DNA from: Nematopogon swammerdamellus
Taxonomy: Eukaryota > Arthropoda > Insecta > Lepidoptera > Adelidae
NCBI GenBank assembly: GCA_946902875.1
Contig: OX336355.1
Location: 8,763,347-8,827,346, forward strand
Reading direction: 5' to 3'
DNA length: 64,000 bases
Under the pieces are notes generated by a model. That model was not told the DNA's origin, did no database searches, and saw only the letters and a list, made by a program, of their open reading frames with translations. Position 1 is the first letter of the stretch. Every line of letters starts with the position of its first letter. Below are positions 44,588 through 55,740 of this stretch, in pieces. The position numbers and the translations under genes are program-made.

Positions 44588-45077
44588 ATTTGTACCGTGT
44601 GGGGTCGGTACTTAAAAAGAATAGCCCCACTGCATCTCTCCCCGTCGCATGTCGTAAAAGTCGACTAAGGGATAAGAAAATTCGTCAGCCTCGGTAGCTC
44701 AGTGGCGCGGTTGGTTAGTCAACTGTTATTAAGCAACGCTGAGCGCGGTCAGTGATTGGATGGGTGACCGCTCGACCGTTGGAGGCTGACCGTGGTTCGG
44801 ATTCCACGTTAAACTGTAGGTCCCTTCCCTTCTTACCTTACTAGGTGGTAGGGTTTATCCCGGCCGGGTTGGTACCACCGCACTGAACGAAACGTCGGTC
44901 GAAACGGCTATGTAAATAGTTCGTGTTTTCCGTCCAGTTTAGTGTAGCCGACATGAAATGAAGGGAAGCACTGACATGGCACCTAGTTCACCCTGTGTTA
45001 TGGGCTGACATCACGGATGTTGTAGGTGATGTAGCCAACCGTGTCAGGTTCCATAAAAAAAAAAAAAAAAAAAAAAG
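44588..45077 (+). mobile_element. Family C fragment joined to full-length SINE-A
   Basis: Family C sequence (44588-44680) is followed by AAGAAAATTC, a complete tRNA-like head (GCCTCGGTAGCTCAGTGGCG; box B GGTTCGGATTCC), core, body and a 22-base A tail. By eye it is almost identical to the inverted composite at 31361-31860. From 44727 onward it is part of the tandem duplication. Confidence 0.9.
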
Positions 45078-45530
45078 ATCAAAAGAGAAAGTTATAAATT
45101 CTGCCACGAAACATCGTAAACCCGTTTTAAAACCTTTTCATATAACATACCAATTTCCTTGGCATAATTGCTGAGGTATATGTAGGTTGTCGGGTCACAT
45201 TATCGGGGGAAGATGGCTAAAGTAAACCAACACATTTGTAACACAACAGGTCCATAGAATATGTTAGCTTGTCAAATCCTACACATAAACACTTGTAATC
45301 CAATGCAAAGGAACAGTGGGTCCGGAAGTGGTTTTAAGTTACGGCAAGTGCGAGCGCTCGAACTTGGTGCGCCACTACCGTGTCCCAATAAAGCACAAAG
45401 ATAGGAGGGTTTCTACCCTTTGAGCAGGTATTAATTTTATAATTGATATCTGTCACACTTCTGAACTCATCCTTGTTTATCAATGTACGTACCATAAACC
45501 TTCTGATGAGAACTCGTTTTGAAATAGCAA

Positions 45531-45740
45531 TTTTTTTTTATGTTATCGTCATCACCTCCGAGCAGACGCTATACCGGATACTTCCGTTTGGATTGCTGCG
45601 ACTATGCTGGACTAGAGGAGAACACAGTCCAGGCTGCTATGCCGCCATCTTAACACCAGTACGGTGGTACCGACCCTGTCGACTGCAATTCGAGCTTACC
45701 ACCTAGCTAGTAAGTAGCAGGGGAAAGGACCTACAATTTT
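45531..45740 (-). mobile_element. SINE-B body and core (duplicate at 48481-48690)
   Basis: Reverse orientation: TGGACTAGAGGAGAACACAG, ACAGTCCAGGCTGCTATGCC and GAGCTTACCACCTAGCTAG. The head is absent. The same element lies in duplication copy 2. Confidence 0.75.
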
Positions 45741-45747
45741 TTTTTGT

Positions 45748-45975
45748 TTTTTTTTATGGAAACTGACACGATTGGCTACATCACCCACAACGTCCGTGAT
45801 GTCAGCCCATAACACCGGGTGAACTAGGTGCCATGTCAGTGCTTCCCCCTTTTGATCGTGCCGGCTACACTGAACTGGTCGGAAAACACAAACTATTTAC
45901 ATAGCCGTTTCGACCGACGTTTCATTCAGTGCGGTGGTACCAACCCGGGCGGGTTAATCCCTACCACCAAGTTTT
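45748..45975 (-). mobile_element. SINE-A 3' half (duplicate at 48698-48925)
   Basis: T-rich start, then ATGGAAACTGACACGATTGG through ACCAACCCGGGCGGGTTAAT. It abuts the SINE-B copy. Confidence 0.85.
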
Positions 45976-47440
45976 TACCGGTTCCGAACAGTTTTGTTTT
46001 GAATTTCGTGTCCGGTTTTCAGCGGACGAAAAGAGAACATAATCAGGCTATATAATATCACAGCCGATATGCCTACGGGCATTGCTGGTGGCGGTAAAAT
46101 CGGGTGTTACTCTAACTAAACCCATGCCTGCCGCTCGGCGAAACCGGTTCAGACCGACCGTTAATCACCTATGAATGAGTTCACCTGTTCCGATTTCAAT
46201 AATAATACTGGAAGAAATCTCTGTAAGGTATAAGTCCGCCTTTGCACCTTATGTTAATGTTATATTGAGCTTATTTTTGTTGGAGTGTTTCTGGAGCAAT
46301 TAAGTATTTTCTGCCGATTTCCCTACACATACATCTGCTGATCTAGGAAGCGATCTATGGCGTTCCTCACCAATGCCTCCGATATTCCCTTAGATTTAGG
46401 GACGTGAGTAGGCTTCTTTCAATTTATTTATATATCCTACATAAGTCAAGGGGCCACCTGAAGTGTGTCGACCGCATCCGTTCGACACTCGCGCGATCTA
46501 TCCGCGTCGTCATCAAGGTCCCCGCTGTGTGAATGGTGCCGCTAATGTCGCTACACTCCTGCGCATGCATCTTGGCACTATTATTAATTTGTTTTTTCAG
46601 TCATGTTACTTGAACGAGTTTCGCATACAGAATCGGTTTTCGATGAAATAGTAGCATCCAAAACACGCGTGGCCAACCTTTTTAGCAGACGGGCCAAATT
46701 TTAGAAATAACATTGATTGTAAGCAATACACAAATTTTAGTATAGTTTTTTTCGACATTAAAATAATTTGGCATCGCATTCATCAGCCAAATAGGTAATT
46801 ATATGAATTTTTCAACAAATTCTGAATGCATTATGTTAATTGCGTAAAGTTCGTTCCGCATGCAGAATTTATATCCTATATAATAATTTTCAGTGTTTTT
46901 CAACACTGTAAAATGAAACTCAACGAAAAATATGAAGGAGCACGTTGCAAGATCGACCGCACGCTCCGCAGAGACAACACATCCAGACGTTTGGTAGAGA
47001 GCTCGCTAGCGCTATTTCCGTGCGGCCGCTTATGCAACGTGCCAGGAAAATTTTCGTTCGATTTTCGAAATTTCGATCTGACAACCGTTTACATGTCCGC
47101 CTTGTTGCTCGGCCAAAACAAATGTGTGTTTCTATCATGCTCTTGTCCGCGACATTGTCGTGTGTGCGAACATTTCTGATCTACTTATGTTTAGAATTTT
47201 TGTAATTATAAACAGCTTAATTTTTGACGTGAATACGTCTTTAAATTTGCTTCCATAGTGGGAGCCAATCCAGAAAACTGATGATAACAAAATCGGGGTA
47301 TACAGTTTGGCGTTGCAGCTTCATATCTAGCATCTACATGCAAAATTTAATTACACCACTCGATAGGTAAAGGATCAAAAATACGTACACGTATTCACGT
47401 AAAACACACGGCCGTGTCCACGACACAGCCACACCCCGAT
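45976..47440. other. Single-copy-like DNA within duplication copy 1
   Basis: Open frames of 62-117 codons occur (also in copy 2), but none shows a recognised domain or splice context. ACACGCGTGGCCAACCTTTT near 46660 and CAGTGTTTTTCAACACTG near 46892 resemble hAT-type ends, a tentative reading. Confidence 0.3.
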
Positions 47441-47640
47441 TTTTTTTTTTAATCCGGTATGGGTGGCTGAGTCGGAGGGCCCAAAGCACATACTCCGTCC
47501 AGCCAATATCACCTCCGAGAAGGTAGGTGCCATAACGGAGACTTCCCTGGATTGCTAGCTATACTGGACTACTGGATACTCCTCTAGAGAATACAACCGA
47601 GCCTGCTATGCGGCCATCTTACATCCAGCTTATGGATATT
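47441..47640 (-). mobile_element. SINE-B body (duplicate at 50389-50588)
   Basis: GGTATGGGTGGCTGAGTCGG, CCAATATCACCTCCGAGAAG and GCCTGCTATGCGGCCATCTT in reverse orientation, ending near the duplication edge. Confidence 0.8.
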
Positions 47641-47660
47641 ATATCACCGAGTAAGGAACA

Positions 47661-47676
47661 ACTATTAAGCATTAAC
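47661..47676. other. 16-base junction filler between duplication copies
   Basis: ACTATTAAGCATTAAC sits between the copies. It contains TATTAAGC, which is also the first 8 bases of the following copy, as in a templated insertion at a repaired break. Confidence 0.8.
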
Positions 47677-50608
47677 TATTAAGCAACGCTGAGCGCGGTC
47701 AGTGATTGGATGGGTGACCGCTCGACCGTTGGAGGCTGACCGTGGTTCGGATTCCACGTTAAACTGTAGGTCCCTTCCCTTCTTACCTTACTAGGTGGTA
47801 GGGTTTATCCCGGCCGGGTTGGTACCACCGCACTGAACGAAACGTCGGTCGAAACGGCTATGTAAATAGTTCGTGTTTTCCGTCCAGTTTAGTGTAGCCG
47901 ACATGAAATGAAGGGAAGCACTGACATGGCACCTAGTTCACCCTGTGTTATGGGCTGACATCACGGATGTTGTAGGTGATGTAGCCAACCGTGTCAGGTT
48001 CCATAAAAAAAAAAAAAAAAAAAAAAGATCAAAAGAGAAAGTTATAAATTCTGCCACGAAACATCGTAAACCCGTTTTAAAACCTTTTCATATAACATAC
48101 CAATTTCCTTGGCATAATTGCTGAGGTATATGTAGGTTGTCGGGTCACATTATCGGGGGAAGATGGCTAAAGTAAACCAACACATTTGTAACACAACAGG
48201 TCCATAGAATATGTTAGCTTGTCAAATCCTACACATAAACACTTGTAATCCAATGCAAAGGAACAGTGGGTCCGGAAGTGGTTTTAAGTTACGGCAAGTG
48301 CGAGCGCTCGAACTTGGTGCGCCACTACCGTGTCCCAATAAAGCACAAAGATAGGAGGGTTTCTACCCTTTGAGCAGGTATTAATTTTATAATTGATATC
48401 TGTCACACTTCTGAACTCATCCTTGTTTATCAATGTACGTACCATAAACCTTCTGATGAGAACTCGTTTTGAAATAGCAATTTTTTTTTATGTTATCGTC
48501 ATCACCTCCGAGCAGACGCTATACCGGATACTTCCGTTTGGATTGCTGCGACTATGCTGGACTAGAGGAGAACACAGTCCAGGCTGCTATGCCGCCATCT
48601 TAACACCAGTACGGTGGTACCGACCCTGTCGACTGCAATTCGAGCTTACCACCTAGCTAGTAAGTAGCAGGGGAAAGGACCTACAATTTTTTTTTGTTTT
48701 TTTTTATGGAAACTGACACGATTGGCTACATCACCCACAACGTCCGTGATGTCAGCCCATAACACCGGGTGAACTAGGTGCCATGTCAGTGCTTCCCCCT
48801 TTTGATCGTGCCGGCTACACTGAACTGGTCGGAAAACACAAACTATTTACATAGCCGTTTCGACCGACGTTTCATTCAGTGCGGTGGTACCAACCCGGGC
48901 GGGTTAATCCCTACCACCAAGTTTTTACCGGTTCCGAACAGTTTTGTTTTGAATTTCGTGTCCGGTTTTCAGCGGACGAAAAGAGAACATAATCAGGCTA
49001 TATAATATCACAGCCGATATGCCTACGGGCATTGCTGGTGGCGGTAAAATCGGGTGTTACTCTAACTAAACCCATGCCGAAACCGGCGAAACCGGTTCAG
49101 ACCGACCGTTAATCACCTATGAATGAGTTCACCTGTTCCGATTTCAATAATAATACTGGAAGAAATCTCTGTAAGGTATAAGTCCGCCTTTGCACCTTAT
49201 GTTAATGTTATATTGAGCTTATTTTTGTTGGAGTGTTTCTGGAGCAATTAAGTATTTTCTGCCGATTTCCCTACACATACATCTGCTGATCTAGGAAGCG
49301 ATCTATGGCGTTCCTCACCAATGCCTCCGATATTCCCTTAGATTTAGGGACGTGAGTAGGCTTCTTTCAATTTATTTATATATCCTACATAAGTCAAGGG
49401 GCCACCTGAAGTGTGTCGACCGCATCCGTTCGACACTCGCGCGATCTATCCGCGTCGTCATCAAGGTCCCCGCTGTGTGAATGGTGCCGCTAATGTCGCT
49501 ACACTCCTGCGCATGCATCTTGGCACTATTATTAATTTGTTTTTTCAGTCATGTTACTTGAACGAGTTTCGCATACAGAATCGGTTTTCGATGAAATAGT
49601 AGCATCCAAAACACGCGTGGCCAACCTTTTTAGCAGACGGGCCAAATTTTAGAAATAACATTGATTGTAAGCAATACACAAATTTTAGTATAGTTTTTTT
49701 CGACATTAAAATAATTTGGCATCGCATTCATCAGCCAAATAGGTAATTATATGAATTTTTCAACAAATTCTGAATGCATTATGTTAATTGCGTAAAGTTC
49801 GTTCCGCATGCAGAATTTATATCCTATATAATAATTTTCAGTGTTTTTCAACACTGTAAAATGAAACTCAACGAAAAATATGAAGGAGCACGTTGCAAGA
49901 TCGACCGCACGCTCCGCAGAGACAACACATCCAGACGTTTGGTAGAGAGCTCGCTAGCGCTATTTCCGTGCGGCCGCTTATGCAACGTGCCAGGAAAATT
50001 TTCGTTCGATTTTCGAAATTTCGATCTGACAACCGTTTACATGTCCGCCTTGTTGCTCGGCCAAAACAAATGTGTGTTTCTATCATGCTCTTGTCCGCGA
50101 CATTGTCGTGTGTGCGAACATTTCTGATCTACTTATGTTTAGAATTTTTGTAATTATAAACAGCTTAATTTTTGACGTGAATACGTCTTTAAATTTGCTT
50201 CCATAGTGGGAGCCAATCCAGAAAACTGATGATAACAAAATCGGGGTATACAGTTTGGCGTTGCAGCTTCATATCTAGCATCTACATGCAAAATTTAATT
50301 ACACCACTCGATAGGTAAAGGATCAAAAATACGTACACGTATTCACGTAAAACACACGGCCGTGTCCACGACACAGCCACACCCCGATTTTTTTTTTTAA
50401 TCCGGTATGGGTGGCTGAGTCGGAGGGCCCAAAGCACATACTCCGTCCAGCCAATATCACCTCCGAGAAGGTAGGTGCCATAACGGAGACTTCCCTGGAT
50501 TGCTAGCTATACTGGACTACTGGATACTCCTCTAGAGAATACAACCGAGCCTGCTATGCGGCCATCTTACATCCAGCTTATGGATATTATATCACCGAGT
50601 AAGGAACA
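47677..50608. repeat. Tandem duplication, copy 2 (2932 bases)
   Basis: Partner of 44727-47660 at an offset of 2950, changing to 2948 after the small difference near 49080. It contains a headless SINE-A with the same 22-base A tail, and the same SINE-B and SINE-A pieces. Confidence 0.95.
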
Positions 50609-50929
50609 CGTACCACAGACGACTAGTTGAAGATGGCCGCTGATCTCTGTTCTGTGAATTTTCTATTTCTTCAAAGATAAATAGATTCTTCATGCATTGT
50701 ACGAAAAAGCAATCGTACGAGGATTAAATGTGACGCAGTCGCATTTTTTCCGTCCTAACCGCACGAGCTTCGTTCTTTCTCAGGCCCTTGGGGAAATATG
50801 AAATTAAATTACAAATGGATCAGTTTATTGCGAAGATAATAAATCATAACTTCATAGTTCAGAAATGACTGCGGCAAATCGAAGCAACATGATACAAAAG
50901 TGGAACGGCGGCTTGAGCCGCCAACTCTT

Positions 50930-51028
50930 GTAAATTACAGCGCAACGCCGACCACCACGTTTAGCAATATAACTGTCACGCAGCAAGTAAGGCACGAAGA
51001 CCCATGACTCGGTGGAAGGACCGTGCCA
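50930..51028 (-). mobile_element. Family C fragment
   Basis: CGCCGACCACCACGTTTAGC, CAGCAAGTAAGGCACGAAGA and GGACCGTGCCAAGG match 16640-16745. It ends where a SINE-A body begins. Confidence 0.7.
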
Positions 51029-51297
51029 AGGTCGGCTACACTGAACTGGACGAAAAAAACGAACTATTTACATAGCCGTTTCGAGCAAGGTTTCATTCAG
51101 TGCGGTTGTACTAACCCGGGCGGGATAAACCCTACCACGTAGTAAGGTAAGAAAGGAAGTGACCTATACAGTTTTACGTGGAATTCCAACCACGGTCAGC
51201 CTCCAACGGTCGAGCGGTCACCCATCCAAGTACTGGCCGCGCCCAGGTGTGCTTAACAACAGTCGATCGACCGCACCACTGTGCTACCGATGACTTC
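51028..51297 (-). mobile_element. SINE-A without 3' tail
   Basis: Body, core (TACCACGTAGTAAGGTAAGA) and head (box B complement; CACCACTGTGCTACCGATGA) on the minus strand. The 3' end is replaced by family C sequence. Confidence 0.8.
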
Positions 51298-51934
51298 ATG
51301 GTATTGGAATTGATTTATGGCAAGAAATGCCACATTTTTTAGATGTGAAGTTCCCCGAAGTTAGGGGAAATAATTATACCTATTAACCCGCATTCAACGT
51401 TGGCTTCGTCGCCACCTAATTTCGTGATTCTTGGTCGATCTGTTATAAACAAGCTTACCGTGACAATCGACAATCAATTCAGCTTTCCTACTTTTTGGAA
51501 AATTATACAAGTCTAATTTCTATAGATAGCTACCCCGATGTGCACACTTATCCAAATTCTGCCCCCCCCAAATATCCCACATGAAAGCATAAATAATTTG
51601 CACAGTTCGCACATCAAAAGTCGAAGCCCCCCCACCCCCCCCCCCCCCCCCCCTCCCCCCTCGAGCAATCTGAACGCGATAATTGGTGTTCTCACTATAG
51701 TCACACTTCTCACTATAACGACGATGACTCGTCACTTTAGATAAGCCATTGCTTACTGATTGGAAATGATTGAATATTTATGCAATATTTTTTGCGTACT
51801 ATGAAGCTTATATTTTCAATTTTGTTTTGTTTATTGTTTTGAAGGAAACCACTCTCGACTACCAGTCAGTTTTTCTTCATTTATGACTTCACTTATGACT
51901 TCACCCAATATTCTGAGAGTTCCCGGAGTGGATG
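51298..51934. other. Intronic DNA with a C-run
   Basis: A C-rich tract at 51626-51660 includes about 16 uninterrupted Cs. No exon was found. Confidence 0.5.
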
Positions 51935-52013
51935 GATGAGAAGAGCTGAGGACCGCGAGTCGTGGCGTGTCTTAGGAGAGACCTATGCCCAGCAGTGGAC
52001 CGATACGGGCTGA
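51935..52013 (+). mobile_element. RTE-like LINE tail
   Basis: AGACCTATGCCCAGCAGTGG followed by ACCGATACGGGCTGACAATG is the plus-strand form of the tail seen at 38393 and 43216. Confidence 0.7.
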
Positions 52014-52449
52014 CAATGAATACTTCAACCGTGGCGATGGTCATGCTTTTGTTCGATCATAATTTTTGTCTACAATGGCCATTCTAAATTTAATTTAGAT
52101 TCTGCTATTTTAAATTTCACACCAGAATGACTATAATAATAAGCGGAGTATGGGGCGTGGGGTGGGTGGGTGGGTACCAACCTATGCCTTGTTTGTCTAA
52201 CTAATTACTGGCAATATCACATTCTCACACGCGCCAAACGCTAATTATCGATTCGTTTTCATTAGTAATTTATAGGTATTTGTCAACACGACATCACGGT
52301 TATCAGCTTGCTTTTGTGTGAGTAATATCTGAATATTCGATTAGTTAAATCTGTGAGCAAACTTTCAAATGCACTGGACGGACACGCTATTAACACGCGT
52401 TAGGCTAAACCAACATTTCAAAAGCACAGAACTGCTATTGTCATGCAAA

Positions 52450-52680
52450 TTCAGTACCGGGGCCGGTATTTAAAAATAATAGCCCACTGCATCTCTCTCC
52501 GTGAATGTCGTAAAAGGAGACTAAGGGAAGGGATGGGGACAGGATGCCGTACTAAAGGGCGACAGGGTAGCCATCTCTCACATTGGCGCGGTCCTTTCAC
52601 CGAATCATGCAGCAGATGGGTCTTCGTGCCTTACTTGCTGCTTGATAGTTAACTTGTCCGAATACTTTGCGGAACGTGAA
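52450..52680 (+). mobile_element. Family C copy
   Basis: GGTATTTAAAAATAATAGCC, AATGTCGTAAAAGGAGACTA and GCGGTCCTTTCACCGAATCA, then TGCTGCTTGATAGTTAACTT. The order matches 16590-16885 in reverse. Confidence 0.75.
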
Positions 52681-52711
52681 AAATTTTGAAAAAAAAATTT
52701 TTTATTGTTTT

Positions 52712-52830
52712 TTTTTTTGTTTTTTATGGAAACTGACATGGTTAGCTACATTACCTACAACATCCGTGATGTCAGCCCAAAACACCGGATGATCTACGTG
52801 CCATGTCAGAGCTTCCCTTCATTTCAAATA
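52712..52830 (-). mobile_element. SINE-A 3' end
   Basis: TATGGAAACTGACATGGTTA through GCTTCCCTTCATTTCA on the minus strand; it is cut off at the next element. Confidence 0.75.
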
Positions 52831-52839
52831 AAATAAACT

Positions 52840-53310
52840 AAATAAAACTAGTCTGGGACGCAACATGCGTCGATCGATACCATCTGTGCCAGCAACCTCG
52901 CCCTATCGGCCATGAAGCCAGGTTCGGCTGCGGAGTCTGCAGCCAAAAGAAAGCACAAAAAATATGAAAACATCAGCCTAAATTATTGGTTTGTGGCTTT
53001 CGCGGTCGAAACCTTCGGCTCCTGGTCTGAGGAGGCGATAGCTTTTGTCCACGAGATAGGGTCGAGGATGTCTGCTGCCATAGGTCACCCCTCTTGCCTC
53101 ACCTTCTTCCGCCAAAGAATAAGCCTGGCAATTCAGAGGGGTAACGCGGCTGGCATCTTCGGCACAATCCCGGGGACAAAAGCACTAAATGAAATTTATT
53201 TTTTAAGTTAGTTTATTTCCTAAGTTAGTTTATATAATTTTTAGATTAGTTAATTATTTTATAACTATGTTAATTTGAATTGAATAAAACAAACAAATAA
53301 AATAAAATCC
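52840..53310 (+). pseudogene. 5'-truncated retrotransposon, endonuclease C-terminus
   Basis: The frame at 52846 starts KLVWDATCVDR, continuing in another frame with FAVETFGSWSEEAIAFVHEI and ISLAIQRGNAAGIFGT, then a stop at 53211. A tail of ATAAAACAAACAAATAAAAT follows. The blocks match those at 10553-11590 but in better condition, so the insertions are separate. Only the last 100 or so codons are present, as expected from incomplete target-primed reverse transcription. Confidence 0.78.
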
Positions 53311-53589
53311 CGTTTAACCCAATGACGTTACTCAAATGGTATGTTATGTTTACAATATTTTTTCACGCGGACGCACATCATTATTTCGCACATTATCATT
53401 CGTTGTCATTTTTGTTTTGTCCAGTTAAGCAACGCAATCTTTAAAAAATAACAGGGATAAACAGTTTATTGCATACAACTGAAGTAAGTACTTCTGTGTA
53501 CTTCGTGTAATGTCAATAAATGAGCGCACCTATAGTTCATAAAATATAGCTCGATACGCGTGACATATGTCAGAATGACGCGAATAATT

Positions 53590-53745
53590 TATAGATAGAC
53601 AGAAATACTTTATTGCTCCAAAAACATTTTACAGAAAAAAAACGAAAGTAACATTAACAGTAACATTAACAGTAACATGAGGGGCAAATGCGGATTTATC
53701 CCTTACAGGGATTTCTCCCAGTCAACCTTTGGACGTTTGAGTGTT
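53590..53745 (-). repeat. Dispersed repeat (pair with 28437-28562)
   Basis: ACTTTATTGCTCCAAAAACA, a short tandem AGTAACATTAAC array (three units), and CCCTTACAGGGATTTCTCCC then AGTCAACCTTT. Confidence 0.55.
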
Positions 53746-53829
53746 GTATGTTGTAAAATATTAGTAGGTAGTAGCAAAATACTTGAATGTGTGAATGTAA
53801 AATATAATATAAGGAATATAAAATGATAA

Positions 53830-54010
53830 ACTGGACCAGATCGGGCATGTGCTCAAAAAGGGGCAAGTGCTTAGTACCCGTAACCGACGAGCATGCATGA
53901 AGAACATTATGGGAGTGGAAGAGGCGGCAGAGGTGTGTCAGGATCGTGGCACGTGGAGATCCGTTGTCTCTGCCTACCCCACCGGGAAACAGGCGTGACG
54001 CTATTTATGT
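53830..54010 (+). mobile_element. RTE-like LINE C-terminus and tail
   Basis: The frame reads EEAAEVCQDRGTWRSVVSAY followed by PTGKQA and a stop, then a TATGTATG tail. I recognise this ending from insect RTE elements. Confidence 0.6.
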
Positions 54011-54699
54011 ATGTATTATTGACTTCACACTGACGGAGATAGTACAACTTTAAGTGTAATTTGAAAGGTAGTTATAGTTTATTTTATTTATAGTTAATTT
54101 TAATTTATAAATTGATAACATACATTTTGTAAGTAATTATCCAAATACATATTTCCTACTTATAAAACAATAATTTCGATTTGGTCAATATTACGATAAC
54201 TAAATGAGCACTACTAGAGCCACTCTGACATATGTCACGCGTATCAAGCAATATTTTACGAACTGTAGCATCGGACAGATTGTTCTATGATTTTGAATTC
54301 TCTGTTCAGTCAGTTGAACGTATCGGTAGTCGCCGGATCTGTAAATATCTACTTCGCGCCTCTTCAGCTCGATTCGTTTCGAAAGAAAGTTGGCATTGGA
54401 TCTAGGCATCGGGCTGCCTCTATCAAAACACAAGTCGTATTTCAGGAATCATAAAATTAGCTGTAAAATTGTTTAGAGGCGGCCTTCCGTCTGCCCGTCG
54501 GCCAGGGTTTCGATGGATCACTTTAATTTAAACTTTAAAATCTGCTGCTTCGTTGTTGAATAGCTGCCCAGAACACTTAACATCAGGATTTTAGCTCGTT
54601 AAAGTTCGGAAATTAGTTAAGGTACAGGAATGAGCCTAGAAATGTTTCTAGGTAAGGTTAGACCATTACATGCCTAAAGTGTTTTATTTAGCCGGTGGG

Positions 54700-54722
54700 G
54701 TGGGGGGGGGGGGGGGGGGGAG
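54700..54722. repeat. G-run
   Basis: About 18 consecutive Gs preceded by GGTGGGGT. It may be prone to sequencing error. Confidence 0.9.
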
Positions 54723-54954
54723 CTTGTACCCCTAAACCCCCCCTCTCACTCTCCCTCGGCACGCTTATGCTAATCTATCTTATACGAAAATCTTGTCAAT
54801 ACACACCCATCTTAGACCCTCTTGATTTTTACTTTCGAGCGACTGTAAGGAGAAAGGAAGTATTGTGATCGTCCAAAATTTCGAAGTTGAGATTTAAACT
54901 GATTTGGGCTATATATCATTCAACGATCCCAAAAAAGTGGTTTTGAGAAACATG

Positions 54955-55283
54955 TATGTGAGTGTGTGTGTGTGTGTGTGAGTGAGGGTGAGTGTGTGTG
55001 TGTATGTCCGTCCAGCGACCTTGCGCCTAAACCGCTCAACCGATTTCGTTCAAAATTCGTATTTTCTGTTTGAAACGATAATCTAGGGGTACCTTTTTTT
55101 AGTTTTTCAAAATTCGAAAAAATAAGGTCTAGCTGTCATACAATGTGTCCAGCGACGTTGCGCCTCAACCGCTCAACCGATTTCGTTTAAAATTCATATT
55201 TAGTAGTTTAAAGTAAGAAACGATTATCTAGGGGTACCTTTTTTTAGTTTTTTTTAATTCAAAAAATAAGGGTAGCTGTCATA
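54955..55283 (+). repeat. TG tract and 130-base imperfect tandem duplication
   Basis: A TGTGTG tract (54960-55003) precedes two units that each carry GTCCAGCGAC, CGCTCAACCGATTTCGTT and AGGGGTACCTTTTTTTAGTT (55011-55140 and 55147-55283). Confidence 0.75.
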
Positions 55284-55582
55284 CAAATTATTTCGATGGG
55301 GGCGATTTTCTCAAAAATGGCTCTAACGATTTTTATTATATTTTCCACATAGAAACCCTTTTACTAGTCTAAAAAGATGCCATTATCTGTTTTCCAGGAA
55401 AACTCAAAAAAAGGTGGCTGCCATACAAACGAAGGTTTCTTTCTATTAAAATATTGCATACAAAATGTTTGTTGCGATCGCCTAATTAATTCAACGGAAC
55501 TGCCCTGTCAGTATATTTTGAATTTCGAACATAACAAACGTTGAGTTCGCCAAACAAGCGAGAAAGTCAGTGGGGTATTACC

Positions 55583-55670
55583 CTACCATTTATTTTTATT
55601 GAAGACGCGACATGTGGGCGGTAGAGCCCACATGTGTCTAACGAAGCCCATGGTCATTCGGTCGTATGAG
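55583..55670 (-). mobile_element. LINE 3' tail fragment
   Basis: GACGCGACATGTGGGCGGTA, GTGTCTAACGAAGCCCATGG and CATTCGGTCGTATG. It is cut off at a palindrome that starts within it. Confidence 0.6.
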
Positions 55671-55740
55671 GTCGTATTGCTTATGTCAATTTTCTGTGAT
55701 ACACAGAAAATTGACATAAGCAATACGACCTCATACGTCA
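55667..55740. repeat. Near-perfect hairpin with 3-base loop
   Basis: The left arm GTATGAGGTCGTATTGCTTA continues to TTTTCTGTG, then ATA, then the exact complement ending CGACCTCATACG. The arms are about 35 bases. Confidence 0.93.

Larger units (their letters stand above)
44727..47660. repeat. Tandem duplication, copy 1 (2934 bases)
   Basis: It starts inside the SINE-A head (TATTAAGCAACGCTGAGCGC) and ends at GAGTAAGGAACA. All short open frames and even the 22-base A run agree with copy 2. The one difference found is near 46136-46146 (CTGCCGCTCGGCG against CGAAACCGGCG). It contains SINE-A, SINE-B and SINE-A fragments plus about 1.4 kb of DNA without a recognised gene. Confidence 0.95.
53529..54270. 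mobile_element. TIR element hosting other insertions
   Basis: The left arm (53529-53577, TAGCTCGATACGCGTGACAT inside) is inverted at 54221-54270. The interior holds the 53590-53745 repeat and an RTE-like tail at about 53830-54010. An open frame at 54200-54433 on the minus strand is not supported. Confidence 0.65.

Noticed and set aside
44693..44800. tRNA gene with box A and box B
   Set aside because: The head continues into a SINE core, body and A tail and recurs in many copies; it is a tRNA-derived SINE and not a functional tRNA gene.
46826..47179. 117-codon open frame present in both duplication copies
   Set aside because: Its repetition only reflects the tandem duplication; there is no recognised domain, and the reverse strand is open too.
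51513..51744. Three overlapping frames with poly-G or poly-P
   Set aside because: They arise from a C homopolymer run.
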